Below are positions 17,364 through 25,892 of a stretch of 64,000 nt of DNA, piece after piece; positions within the stretch are counted from its first letter, which is position 1; each line of letters begins with the position of its first letter. The stretch comes from Chloroherpetonaceae bacterium (lineage in GTDB: Bacteria; Bacteroidota; Chlorobiia; Chlorobiales; Thermochlorobacteraceae), in the NCBI GenBank assembly GCA_033763895.1, contig JANRJQ010000011.1:1-64000 (forward strand). Reading direction: 5' to 3'. The translations under genes were made by a program, and so were the position numbers. A model generated the notes under the pieces. It was given only the letters and a program-made list of their open reading frames with translations, was not told the origin of the DNA and searched no databases.

Positions 17364-17657
17364 ATGAATTTTGGAATGGTTATTGGTTCGGTGTGGGCAA
17401 CACGCAAAGATGAATCTCTTGAAGGAGAATTTTTAAAAGTTATTCAGCCAATAACAGCCTCCAAAGAAAAGCAAGGGATGCCTTTAATTGCTTGCGATTC
17501 AATTGGAGCGGGCAATGGTGAAATTATATTATTTACAACTTCGACAGAAGCGGCAATTCCGCTTAAGTATCGAAAAAATAGAGCAATGGTTGCAACTGAC
17601 GCCACAATTGTGGGAATTGTGGATCGCATAGACACCGTGAGTGTTTCAATATCCTAA
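17364..17657 (+). CDS. EutN/CcmL-type microcompartment pentamer shell protein, copy 2
   Basis: 97 residues. The same fold markers as copy 1 are present: FGMVIGSVWATRKDESL, then IACDSIGAGNGEIILFTTSTEAA, then VATDATIVGIVDRIDTV. The two proteins differ by several insertions and much of the middle, so this is an old duplication rather than a recent repeat. Starting 119 bases after copy 1, it may have its own promoter. Shells often use several different pentamers, so the pair may cap one type of compartment whose hexamers are encoded elsewhere. An unrelated role of orphan EutN proteins cannot be excluded. Confidence 0.9.
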   Translation: MNFGMVIGSVWATRKDESLEGEFLKVIQPITASKEKQGMPLIACDSIGAGNGEIILFTTSTEAAIPLKYRKNRAMVATDATIVGIVDRIDTVSVSIS

Positions 17658-17745
17658 GCTCTTGTTCTTTGTTTTGTGCAATAGATTCCTGCAAGACAGG
17701 ATAAGTTCTTTATAACCAAAAAAAAATTGGAGAGTCAGTAACCTT

Positions 17746-18651
17746 ATGGCGATGCGTCAATTAAAAATTAGCCGTCAGATTACGAATCGCGAAAGCGCTT
17801 CGCTCGACCGCTATTTACAAGAGATTGGGAAATTTGATCTCTTAACCCCACAGGATGAAATCGATCTGACAAGAAAGATAAAAAAAGGTGATGGAAAGCC
17901 GGTCGATACCCGCGAATACAAGGAAGGTCGGCGGTCGCTTGAGAAACTAATCAAAGCGAATCTTCGATTTGTTGTCTCAGTTGCAAAGCAATATCAAAAT
18001 CAAGGTCTATCACTTGGCGATTTAATCAACGAAGGAAATTTAGGTCTTATCAAAGCGGCAAAGCGATTTGACGAAACGCGCGGATTCAAGTTCATTTCAT
18101 ATGCGGTGTGGTGGATTCGCCAATCAATTTTGCAAGCTTTGGCAGAGCAGTCACGTATTGTGCGGTTGCCTTTGAACCGCGTGGGGACGTTGAATAAAAT
18201 CGGTAAAGCATTCAGCCAATTAGAACAAGAATATGAGCGTGACCCAAGCACTGAAGAACTTGCCAAAGTGCTCGAAATGAATGAAGGGGAAATCAATGAT
18301 ACGCTTAAGATTGCGGGTCGTCATATTTCTGTTGATGCGCCGTTTGCGCAAGGAGATGATAATCGGCTTTTGGATGTGCTTCAAAACGACTCCGCACGCC
18401 CCGATCACAGGCTGATACAAGAATCGCTGCAAGTTGAGGTGGAGCGTTCACTCTCGGCTCTTACTGCTCGAGAAGCCGAAGTAATTCGCGCTTACTTCGG
18501 AATCGGGATGGACAATCCATTAACGCTTGAAGAAATTGGAGAGAAGTTTAAGTTGACCCGTGAGCGAGTTCGTCAAATTAAAGAAAAAGCGATTCGACGG
18601 CTAAGACACTCACAGTATCACAGTGTTTTGAAAGAATACATAGGCGGCTAA
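17746..18651 (+). CDS. rpoD: primary-type RNA polymerase sigma factor RpoD
   Basis: 301 residues, the short form seen in Bacteroidota and Chlorobi, without region 1.1. Region 1.2 is at ~16-45 ([16 protein letters not shown]). Region 2 is at ~66-135 and includes the -10 recognition helix ([15 protein letters not shown]). Region 3 is at ~140-215. Region 4 is at ~230-298, with the -35 reading helix [18 protein letters not shown]. It directs most housekeeping transcription. Two sigma factors of this size can exist in such genomes; conservation of all regions favours the principal one. A terminator follows directly. Confidence 0.93.
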   Translation: MAMRQLKISRQITNRESASLDRYLQEIGKFDLLTPQDEIDLTRKIKKGDGKPVDTREYKEGRRSLEKLIKANLRFVVSVAKQYQNQGLSLGDLINEGNLGLIKAAKRFDETRGFKFISYAVWWIRQSILQALAEQSRIVRLPLNRVGTLNKIGKAFSQLEQEYERDPSTEELAKVLEMNEGEINDTLKIAGRHISVDAPFAQGDDNRLLDVLQNDSARPDHRLIQESLQVEVERSLSALTAREAEVIRAYFGIGMDNPLTLEEIGEKFKLTRERVRQIKEKAIRRLRHSQYHSVLKEYIGG

Positions 18652-18668
18652 AAATCAGTAAACAGTTC

Positions 18669-18698
18669 AAAAATACACATCATGCGATGTGTATTTTT
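18669..18698. terminator. intrinsic terminator after rpoD
   Basis: AAAAATACACATC and GATGTGTATTTTT are perfectly complementary around ATGC, giving a 13-bp stem with A and T flanks, so it can act in both directions. It contains the first in-frame ATG of the next reading frame, which argues against that start for purN. Confidence 0.8.
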
Positions 18699-18719
18699 GC
18701 TTTTAAACCAAACCAAACC

Positions 18720-19310
18720 GTGAAGAGAACAAGACTTGCAGTTTTTTGTTCAGGTGCAGGAAGCAACTTTAAGGTGCTATTTCAAAAAGCAAAAGAAAAA
18801 AAATTGCCATTTGAATTTATAGTGTGTGTTTCAAACAATTCTCAGTGCGGAGCAATGCAGTTTGCGCGAGAGCAGGGAATTCATACCATTCACCTTTCTT
18901 CAAAAACGCACCCCGACCCAAAGGAATTCAATCGTGCATTGATTTCAAAATTGTCCGAACTTCAAATTGATCTGATTCTTCTGGCCGGTTATATGAAGAA
19001 AATTACTCCTGAATTGGTCAAAGAATTTCCAAAACGCATCTTAAATATTCATCCATCCCTGCTGCCAAAATTTGGGGGAGAAGGGCTCTATGGATTGAAA
19101 GTTCATGAAGCTGTCATTTCTGCAGGCGAAAAAGAAAGCGGTGCAACGGTTCATTTTGTTGATAACGATTATGATACAGGAGAAATAATTTTGCAAGAAA
19201 AGGTCAATGTCGAGTTGACGGATACGCCGGAAAGTCTTGCGGAAAGAGTTCTTAAAGTTGAGCATCGCATATATATTCAAGCTCTTGAAAAAGTAACACT
19301 TCATCAATAG
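18720..19310 (+). CDS. purN: phosphoribosylglycinamide formyltransferase (GART)
   Basis: 196 residues from GTG at 18720. The in-frame ATG at 18687 lies in the rpoD terminator hairpin and would add an 11-residue leader not found in the family. Transfers a formyl group from 10-formyl-THF to GAR in purine synthesis. Visible signatures are the phosphate loop FCSGAGSNFK, the catalytic Asn-His pair in ILNIHPSLLPKF, and the catalytic Asp in YDTGEIILQEKV. Length is typical. It is followed after 94 bases by a symporter gene with its own likely promoter. Confidence 0.93.
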   Translation: MKRTRLAVFCSGAGSNFKVLFQKAKEKKLPFEFIVCVSNNSQCGAMQFAREQGIHTIHLSSKTHPDPKEFNRALISKLSELQIDLILLAGYMKKITPELVKEFPKRILNIHPSLLPKFGGEGLYGLKVHEAVISAGEKESGATVHFVDNDYDTGEIILQEKVNVELTDTPESLAERVLKVEHRIYIQALEKVTLHQ

Positions 19311-19404
19311 AGAAATCTCTGAAATAAAATTCCGATTCGAAGCTTGAAACTTTTTCTCGAAAAGGAATCTCCTATATTTATCACACAATTAAATTCAACA
19401 AAGT

Positions 19405-20955
19405 ATGCAGTTATCGACACTTGACTATTTCGTTTTTGGGTTTTACTTCTTAGTCATCATTGGCGCCGGGCTTGCGGTTTTGAAGTTTAAGAAAAACGAA
19501 AACAGCGAAGATTATTTTCTTGCAGGGCGGTCATTGCCGTGGTGGGTGATTGGATCTTCACTTATCGCCTCAAATATTTCTGCAGAGCAATTTATTGGCA
19601 TGTCGGGCAGTGGGTTTGCATCAGGACTCGCCATTGCTTCCTATGAATGGCTTGCGGCTGTTACGCTTTTGATTGTTGGAAAATATTTTCTCCCCATCTT
19701 CCTCGAAAAGAAGATTTACACGATGCCTGAATTTTTAGAGTTACGATTTGATCACACGGTTCGCACAGGACTGGCTGGATTTTGGCTGATGGTGTATGTA
19801 TTTGTGAATCTTACCAGCGTGATGTATTTGGGTGCGCTCACGATGCAAACAGTTTTAGGAATAGATTTAATGATGGGAATCATTGGACTTGCCTTGCTTT
19901 CAGCGCTTTATACCATCTATGGCGGGCTCGCGATTGCAGCGTGGACTGATGCAATTCAAGTAGTGTTTCTTGTTTCGGGTGGATTGCTGATTACGCTCAT
20001 TGGTTTAAACACTTTAGGTGACGGGAGCATTATATTTGGTTTTGGAAAACTTTTAGAATCTGCACCTGAGAAATTTCATATGGTGCTTGAAGCCAACCAT
20101 CCAGAATTGCCTTGGATTGGTGTGTTTATTGGAGGGATGTGGATGGCTAATATCGGATATTGGGGGTGCAATCAATACATCACACAAAGAACACTTGCCG
20201 CCAAAAGCCTGAAGGAGGCTCAAAAAGGGATTATCCTTGCTGCGGTATTAAAAATTATTATGCCGCTTATTGTAGTGTTGCCCGGTATCATAGCATTTGC
20301 ACTTTATGGCAATACAATTGCTAAGCCCGACGAAGCGTTTCCAACTTTGGTAAAAAATCTTGCGCCTTCAGGGGCCGTTGGGTTAATTTTTGCCGCATTG
20401 ATTGCTGCAATCGTCTCTTCACTCAATTCGATGACAAACAGTGCGGCAACGCTTTTTACAATTGACATTTACAAATCAAACTTTAAGAAGGACGCAAGTG
20501 AAAAGGAATTGGTTTGGATTGGCCGAGTGGTAAGTGCGTCTGTTCTTTTAATTGCCATCGTAATGGCTCCGCAGTTAAAAAATCTATCACAAGCCTTTCA
20601 GTTCATACAAGAGTACACTGGCTTTGTAACACCGGGCGTTGTGGTGATTTTCCTTTTTGGATTGTTTTGGAAAAAGGCCACTTCCAGCTCTGCTCGGTGG
20701 GCGGCATTGCTTACCATTCCGTTATCGCTTGGATTTAAAATTCTTTTCCCTGAATTAGCCTTTTTGAACCGAATGGGAATTGTGTTTTTAGCCTTAGCAA
20801 TTGTCATTGTGATGATCACGCTTCTTGAAAAAAGGGGAAATGATGAAAAAGCCATACGAATCAATCCTCAAACATTCAATACAGACGGGGTTTTTAACAT
20901 CAGCGCATTACTGGTGCTTGGGGTAATCGGCGCGCTCTATTTGTACTTTTGGTAA
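19405..20955 (+). CDS. sodium:solute symporter (SSS/SGLT family)
   Basis: 516 residues with about 13-14 hydrophobic membrane helices. The N-terminal helix (LDYFVFGFYFLVIIGAGLAVL), the loop ENSEDYFLAGRSLPWWVIGSS near 30-50, and SLIASNISAEQFIGMSGSG near 50-70 are hallmarks of the sodium/sugar group. Cotransports sodium with a sugar, vitamin or similar solute across the inner membrane. Substrate cannot be told. The pyruvate-kinase-like gene begins 13 bases downstream, so the two probably share a transcript. Confidence 0.9.
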   Translation: MQLSTLDYFVFGFYFLVIIGAGLAVLKFKKNENSEDYFLAGRSLPWWVIGSSLIASNISAEQFIGMSGSGFASGLAIASYEWLAAVTLLIVGKYFLPIFLEKKIYTMPEFLELRFDHTVRTGLAGFWLMVYVFVNLTSVMYLGALTMQTVLGIDLMMGIIGLALLSALYTIYGGLAIAAWTDAIQVVFLVSGGLLITLIGLNTLGDGSIIFGFGKLLESAPEKFHMVLEANHPELPWIGVFIGGMWMANIGYWGCNQYITQRTLAAKSLKEAQKGIILAAVLKIIMPLIVVLPGIIAFALYGNTIAKPDEAFPTLVKNLAPSGAVGLIFAALIAAIVSSLNSMTNSAATLFTIDIYKSNFKKDASEKELVWIGRVVSASVLLIAIVMAPQLKNLSQAFQFIQEYTGFVTPGVVVIFLFGLFWKKATSSSARWAALLTIPLSLGFKILFPELAFLNRMGIVFLALAIVIVMITLLEKRGNDEKAIRINPQTFNTDGVFNISALLVLGVIGALYLYFW

Positions 20956-20968
20956 AAGAAGTTAAGCG

Positions 20969-22522
20969 ATGAACCGAAACGACTACTTAATTTCTGAAAA
21001 GTTAAAATCTCCGGGTTTAATTCTTCAAGCGCTAAAGCGTTTGCAGAGCGAAGTTCGCAAAGAAGGAAGAAAACAATTTAATGAATGGAAACCAACCATT
21101 CATCGAAAGGAATTTGAATTCAGCGCGAAAAATTTTGCAGAATATTTAGCGCTTCGCAGAAGAGATTTGCGTCATCTTCAAGCAGCGCTTATCCCCTTAG
21201 GCCTTTCCTCATTAGGGAGAAGTGAAGCGCGGGTAATGCCAAATCTTGAAGCGGTTATCGCGGCACTTTCTGCAATGATTTCAAAGGCTAATGCGCTAAC
21301 TGCCCCAAAGCAAGAAGATTTTCTAAAAGGAAGTTTAAGGCTTGAAGCCAATGCCGACGACATTCTTGGTAAGGCACCGGATCGCAGGAATGTGAGAATG
21401 ATGATTACGCTCCCATCCGACGCAGCTAAAAACTATTCATTGGTTTCCAAACTTCTTGAAAAGGGGATGAATATTGCTCGTATAAACTGCGCACATGATT
21501 CAGAGGAAGAATGGAGCAAAATGATTGCGCATATACGCCGTGCTGAGAAATCGCTTGGGCTCACTTGCAAAATTTTTATGGATTTAGGTGGACCGAAAGT
21601 GAGAACAGGAGAAATCGTTGATAAACGAACGCGTGATAAGGGTAAACAGGATGTCATCGCGAAAGGAGAACTTATATTTCTATATGGGAATAAACCAAGA
21701 GCTAAGAACAATGAAACCCTGCAAGTGGCATGTGCAATCCCCGAAATCTTGCCCTCGATTGGAGTAGGTCATCAAGTGTGGATTGATGATGGTCATATTG
21801 GAAGTGTGGTTGAAGAGAAAAGGGATGAAGGTTTGATTTTACGTGTTACGAATGTAGAGGCCAAAGGAAGAAAAGTTAAATCAGATAAGGGATTAAACTT
21901 CCCCGATTCAACGCTCTCGATATCACCGTTAACCTCCAAAGATCTCAATGACCTTAATTTTATCTGCAAAAATGCAGATGCAATAAACTACTCTTTTGTG
22001 CAATCTGCAGAAGATGTGCTGGCTTTGCAAAATGAAATTTCAACACGACTTCATCAGGCAAAGCGAAACGGGAAGATTTTAAAAAAGAACAACATGTTAC
22101 CGATTGGTATGATTGCCAAAATCGAAACCAAAAGAGCGGTCGAAAATCTTCCTGAAATCATTATTCAAGGTGCCGGTAATCAACCATTTGGAGTGATGAT
22201 TGCTCGTGGCGATTTGGCCGTCGAAATTGGGTATCAACGAATTGCTGAAATTCAAGAAGAACTGCTGTGGTTATGTGAAGCGGCTCATGTTCCGGTCATT
22301 TGGGCGACACAAGTGCTTGAGAGTTTGGTAAAAAAAGGGATTCCATCTCGCGCTGAAATCACGGATGCCGCAATGTCGGAACGAGCCGAATGCGTCATGT
22401 TGAATAAGGGAGATTACATTCTAGAAGCGATTGAAATTTTGGACAATGTGCTCATGAGAATGGGTCAGCATCAAACCAAAAAAATGCCGCAACTTCGCGA
22501 ACTCTATTCTTGGAGGAATTAA
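20969..22522 (+). CDS. pyruvate-kinase-like protein with N-terminal extension and no C-terminal domain
   Basis: 517 residues. Residues ~1-135 are an unrecognised helical extension. Residues ~136-500 are the pyruvate kinase barrel with inserted B domain: MNIARINCAHDSEEEW, FMDLGGPKVRTGEI, IDDGHIGSV, the catalytic GMIAKIETKRAVENL near 380, MIARGDLAVEIG, WATQVLESL and PSRAEITDAA. The usual allosteric C-terminal domain is absent; the chain ends ~40 residues after the barrel. It may convert phosphoenolpyruvate to pyruvate without effector control, or have another substrate. RINCAHD replaces the common RLNFSHG, so activity should not be assumed. Confidence 0.82.
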   Translation: MNRNDYLISEKLKSPGLILQALKRLQSEVRKEGRKQFNEWKPTIHRKEFEFSAKNFAEYLALRRRDLRHLQAALIPLGLSSLGRSEARVMPNLEAVIAALSAMISKANALTAPKQEDFLKGSLRLEANADDILGKAPDRRNVRMMITLPSDAAKNYSLVSKLLEKGMNIARINCAHDSEEEWSKMIAHIRRAEKSLGLTCKIFMDLGGPKVRTGEIVDKRTRDKGKQDVIAKGELIFLYGNKPRAKNNETLQVACAIPEILPSIGVGHQVWIDDGHIGSVVEEKRDEGLILRVTNVEAKGRKVKSDKGLNFPDSTLSISPLTSKDLNDLNFICKNADAINYSFVQSAEDVLALQNEISTRLHQAKRNGKILKKNNMLPIGMIAKIETKRAVENLPEIIIQGAGNQPFGVMIARGDLAVEIGYQRIAEIQEELLWLCEAAHVPVIWATQVLESLVKKGIPSRAEITDAAMSERAECVMLNKGDYILEAIEILDNVLMRMGQHQTKKMPQLRELYSWRN

Positions 22523-22541
22523 CCCGAAGAGAAAATAAATC

Positions 22542-22576
22542 AAAACGGGCGAGTGATTTTCGCCCGTTTTTCTTTT
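22542..22576 (+). terminator. intrinsic terminator between convergent operons
   Basis: AAAACGGGCGA pairs with TCGCCCGTTTT (11 bp), followed by a T-rich tract. It ends transcription from the pyruvate-kinase-like gene. The flanking A run lets it also stop the minus-strand operon that ends at 22591. Confidence 0.9.
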
Positions 22577-22590
22577 TTGCACTTCACCTG

Positions 22591-23331
22591 TTACCAAGGA
22601 AGCTCACTTTCTAAATGAAGATACTTCCCATTGGGAGAGTCTTTTCCTGCAAGCGCTAAATCGACACTTGTTTTTGACCCTTCGGTGACATTCATCGGGG
22701 CGGCGTCGGTTCCCATATCAGTCTTTACCCAACCCGGGTGTGCTGCATTAACACGGATATTGGTTCCTTGAAGTTCGTGAGCCAGATGAATCGTGTACAT
22801 ATTTAATGCAGCTTTGGAAGTGTTATAAGCAAAAGTCTTCGTTTCATAAATCGGTGAACCGGGGGTTGCATGTAAAGTTAAAGAACCCAAAATGCTGGTA
22901 AGGTTTACAATTCGGCCGGCGTCGCTTTTGCGAATGAGTGGAAGCAAAGTATGAGTTAGATGAACAAGGCCAAAAAAATTGGTTTCAAAAGTTTCACGAA
23001 GTATTTCTTGTGAAATCGTGCTCGTCGTATTTTTTGACCAAGTGTGATCTTCAATTTGGATTCCGGCATTATTAACCAGAATATCAAGTCTTCCGTGTGA
23101 ACTTTCGAGCATTGATTTGAGTGCAGAAAAGTGTGCTGGGTTGGTCATATCAAGTGGAACGAATGTTACATCAAGACCCAAGGCGCGAAGCGATTCCGCG
23201 GCTTTCTGACCTCTCGCCTCATCACGAGAGCCTAAATAAACCTTGACGCCCTTTTCTGCAAGTTGCTTGACGGTTTCTAATCCGATGCCTTTATTTGCCC
23301 CGGTAACCAATGCGATTTTTTGTGAAGACAT
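22591..23331 (-). CDS. short-chain dehydrogenase/reductase
   Basis: 246 residues, cytosolic. Classical SDR marks are the NAD(P) loop TGANKGIGLETV (~10-21), NNAGI near 87, a catalytic Ser in LTSILGS, and the YNTSK catalytic Tyr/Lys pair near 168-172. The loop plus R in GSRDEARG suggests NADP(H). The likely carbonyl-reductase type substrate is unknown. It is the last gene of the minus-strand polysaccharide operon, 26 bases after the preceding gene, and may simply be transcribed with it rather than share its function. Confidence 0.9.
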   Translation of the reverse strand: MSSQKIALVTGANKGIGLETVKQLAEKGVKVYLGSRDEARGQKAAESLRALGLDVTFVPLDMTNPAHFSALKSMLESSHGRLDILVNNAGIQIEDHTWSKNTTSTISQEILRETFETNFFGLVHLTHTLLPLIRKSDAGRIVNLTSILGSLTLHATPGSPIYETKTFAYNTSKAALNMYTIHLAHELQGTNIRVNAAHPGWVKTDMGTDAAPMNVTEGSKTSVDLALAGKDSPNGKYLHLESELPW

Positions 23332-23357
23332 AGTTGTAGTTCGATGAATTAAAAAAA

Positions 23358-23723
23358 TTATTTTTTTTCTTTATCACTCTTCCCCAGCCCTATCAGCCAA
23401 CCCAAGAGAAAAGAGAAAACACTAATTATTACTGAGCCAAAGCAGGCAGTCCAAAAACTTTGAACGCGAAATCCTTCAATAACTGCCGATGCAAAGTAAA
23501 GAAAAGCTCCGTTAATGATGACAATAAGCAGACCAAGCGAAAGAATCACAAGAGGCATAGAAAAGAAGAGGATAATTGGCCGAACGATTGCATTGAAGAG
23601 GCCCATCACAAAGGCTACTGCCATCGCAGCCCAAAAGTTATCAACTTCGATGCCTTTAATGAAAAGTGCAGTGATATAAATGGCCGAGGCACTAACGAGC
23701 CAATGAAGTAAGATGCGGGTCAT
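23358..23723 (-). CDS. small four-helix membrane protein (phage-holin-4/YvlD family)
   Basis: 121 residues with four hydrophobic helices. The conserved family core is visible: AVAFVMGLFNAIVRPIILFFSMPLVILSLG (split around residue 50), then VIINGAFLYFASAVIEGF. This family is widespread in bacterial chromosomes and is named after phage holins, though it is not proven to be one. The start overlaps the glycosyltransferase stop (ATGA), so translation is coupled. Function in the membrane is unknown; context gives no clear hint. Confidence 0.85.
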   Translation of the reverse strand: MTRILLHWLVSASAIYITALFIKGIEVDNFWAAMAVAFVMGLFNAIVRPIILFFSMPLVILSLGLLIVIINGAFLYFASAVIEGFRVQSFWTACFGSVIISVFSFLLGWLIGLGKSDKEKK

Positions 23724-24934
23724 TTAGTTTGAAAGGCTGAATCATAAATTTCTAAGAACTTGTCTGTCATATATGACTGCGTAAAATACGGATTCGTTTT
23801 ATGGTATGCTTGTTCCCCAAAAGAAATACGAAGGGAGGGATTTTCGATAAGCGAGATCAAACGAGCCTCTAAAATTGAAATTGTTTCATCGTTAACCGGT
23901 GAGGCGGGAATTAGAAACCCATTCAACCCATCAGAAATGACTTCCGCAGCGCCATCAAGATTAAAAGAAACCAAGGGTTTTTTCAGTGCCATTGCTTCTT
24001 GAAACACAGTTGGAAGTCCCTCGTGCAGTGACGTGTGACATATAATATCGGAGAGCTGTAGCAACTCCACAACCCGCTCCGGAGGCACAACACCAGTTAA
24101 AATCACATGCTGGGAGAGATTATTTTTTGTGACGATTTCTTTAATCCTAGGTAAGTAATCGCCTCCCCCAACAAAAAGAAATTTTACCTCAGGATGCGAT
24201 TTTACAATACTTGGGGCAGCTTGCAGAATAAACGCTTGCCCTTTCAATTCAGTAATTCGGGAGACATTGGTAATGACCACATCATTCTGATGAATACCTA
24301 AACTATTTCCGAATTTCTCGCGTAATCTTTCCTTTGAATCTAGTGAATGAGAGAAAAATTTATTTTGAATTGAATTAAACACAACCGTGTATTGCTCAGG
24401 TTTTCCAATCCCTGCAGAAAGATGAGCATTAATCATTGTTTGACATACACTGATCACTTTCGTGGTGAAACGGATCACCAACCTTTCCAAGAATATGAAA
24501 ACGAATCGAAGTATAGGATGCTGAAACCGGTGAAAGGATAGTAAATGAAGAGAATGAAAAATGGTTGGAACATTGGCAATATAGGCTGCAAGCCTACCTA
24601 AAATTCCTGCTTTTGCAGTATGGGTATGAACCACATCGAAAGAGCCGCTTTTGATAAAACGAATCAGTTGAAAAAGAGTGAGGAGATCTTTAATTGGGGA
24701 AACTTCCTTTACAAAATTGGGAAGTACGGTTACCTTTAAGCCGCGAGCATTTGCTTCTTGAAACAAATCCCCTTCGGAAGAAATATTTTTTCCAGTAACA
24801 ATTTCTACTTCGTACCCGCGAAGTTTTAATCCACTAGCGATATTAATCATTGAAGCCGTTGCCCCGCCGATACTAAAGACGGTAATAATCTGTAGGATTC
24901 TTTTCGGTGAAGGTGCTGCTGAATGATTGGTCAT
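23720..24934 (-). CDS. glycosyltransferase family 4 (GT-B fold)
   Basis: 404 residues. N-terminal Rossmann half starts with RILQIITVFSIGGATASMI and includes DVVHTHTAKAGILGRLAA near 100. The C-terminal half has the donor-binding region VPPERVVELLQLSD and the E-x7-E motif in HEGLPTVFQEAMALKKPLV. It probably adds a sugar from a nucleotide-sugar donor to the growing polysaccharide on the cytoplasmic face. It starts three bases after the dioxygenase gene ends. Donor and acceptor cannot be told. Confidence 0.9.
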   Translation of the reverse strand: MTNHSAAPSPKRILQIITVFSIGGATASMINIASGLKLRGYEVEIVTGKNISSEGDLFQEANARGLKVTVLPNFVKEVSPIKDLLTLFQLIRFIKSGSFDVVHTHTAKAGILGRLAAYIANVPTIFHSLHLLSFHRFQHPILRFVFIFLERLVIRFTTKVISVCQTMINAHLSAGIGKPEQYTVVFNSIQNKFFSHSLDSKERLREKFGNSLGIHQNDVVITNVSRITELKGQAFILQAAPSIVKSHPEVKFLFVGGGDYLPRIKEIVTKNNLSQHVILTGVVPPERVVELLQLSDIICHTSLHEGLPTVFQEAMALKKPLVSFNLDGAAEVISDGLNGFLIPASPVNDETISILEARLISLIENPSLRISFGEQAYHKTNPYFTQSYMTDKFLEIYDSAFQTK

Positions 24935-24937
24935 TGA

Positions 24938-25879
24938 TTATCGAAAACGGCTTCTAAGAATTCGGCCCAATTGTTTGAACCCTGAAACAAAATCTTGTCC
25001 CAAATAAATAGATACGGGTTTCCCGTTAAATTGATTGGAAATGGATTCCCCTGTGGCAATATCAATCAGTGGCTTGAGTTGAATTTTCCCCGGATACGGG
25101 TCGCAAGTGAGAGGGGTGTAATACATACAGTTTTCAAAGTAGTAATGAGTCACTTGGCTGAACCGAGTTCGAGAAGGGTTTTTAATGGGATTGCCGCCGT
25201 GAAATAAATTCGAAGCCCAAATGAGAGCCTCGCCTTTTTTGAGGTGGAGTTCCTTTTTGGCAAAGCCTTGATGGTCAATAAATGATTCAATAAAAGACTC
25301 GTAATAGCCATAATGCTCAGGCTGCGATGAATGTTGAATGGCTCGGCCTTCACGCCCAATATCAAACATTTCATAAACCGGGAGTCGATGGCTTCCCTCA
25401 TAATAGTGCAATGCGCCGTTTTCCGAATCAGTGTCTTCAAAAGCAACCCAAACGCCGCACATAAAACCACGCGGGTAACAATTAAAGTGTATGGTATCGC
25501 TATGTGTTTTTTGCTCGGTTCCAATTGGAAAATTAAGGGTCTGAAAAGGAATCGGACGGCGCTGATACAAGAGGCGTAGAACCTCCATAATTTTGGGTGC
25601 TGCAGCAATCGCTTTGATTGAGGCGTTTTTACGCCAAGCATCCATTACGCGTCGTTCAAGAATTTTTCCTTCCGAAGAAACGCAAGCTACTTTTGTCGCT
25701 TCAATTGCTGCCTCTATCGTCTTCAAATCGATTTCAGGTTGAATGACAAGAAATCCTTTTTGAGCAAACTCACGAATTAAAGAATTTTGAGAGTCATTGA
25801 GTTTTAATGCCTCAAGGGCACGGCTAAACAACGGTTCAGGTAAATCGGTGAGAGGAATATTCGGTGTAATCGGCGGCAT
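24938..25879 (-). CDS. phytanoyl-CoA dioxygenase (PhyH)-family Fe(II)/2-oxoglutarate enzyme
   Basis: 313 residues. The HxD iron ligands are seen in EQKTHSDTIHFNCYP (~125). The distal His and the 2-oxoglutarate Arg appear in ALIWASNLFHGG...SRTRFSQ (~240-265). These enzymes hydroxylate lipids, amino acids or sugar-linked groups using Fe(II), oxygen and 2-oxoglutarate. Its place between two glycosyltransferases suggests it oxidises a sugar or substituent of the polysaccharide. That substrate is an inference. It is set in the operon with gaps of 3 and 13 bases. Confidence 0.85.
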   Translation of the reverse strand: MPPITPNIPLTDLPEPLFSRALEALKLNDSQNSLIREFAQKGFLVIQPEIDLKTIEAAIEATKVACVSSEGKILERRVMDAWRKNASIKAIAAAPKIMEVLRLLYQRRPIPFQTLNFPIGTEQKTHSDTIHFNCYPRGFMCGVWVAFEDTDSENGALHYYEGSHRLPVYEMFDIGREGRAIQHSSQPEHYGYYESFIESFIDHQGFAKKELHLKKGEALIWASNLFHGGNPIKNPSRTRFSQVTHYYFENCMYYTPLTCDPYPGKIQLKPLIDIATGESISNQFNGKPVSIYLGQDFVSGFKQLGRILRSRFR

Positions 25880-25892
25880 TAATTCAACTGGC

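Noticed and set aside
25150-25641. 163-codon frame within the PhyH gene
   Set aside because: Same-strand shadow of a well-supported enzyme gene, with basic, low-quality composition.
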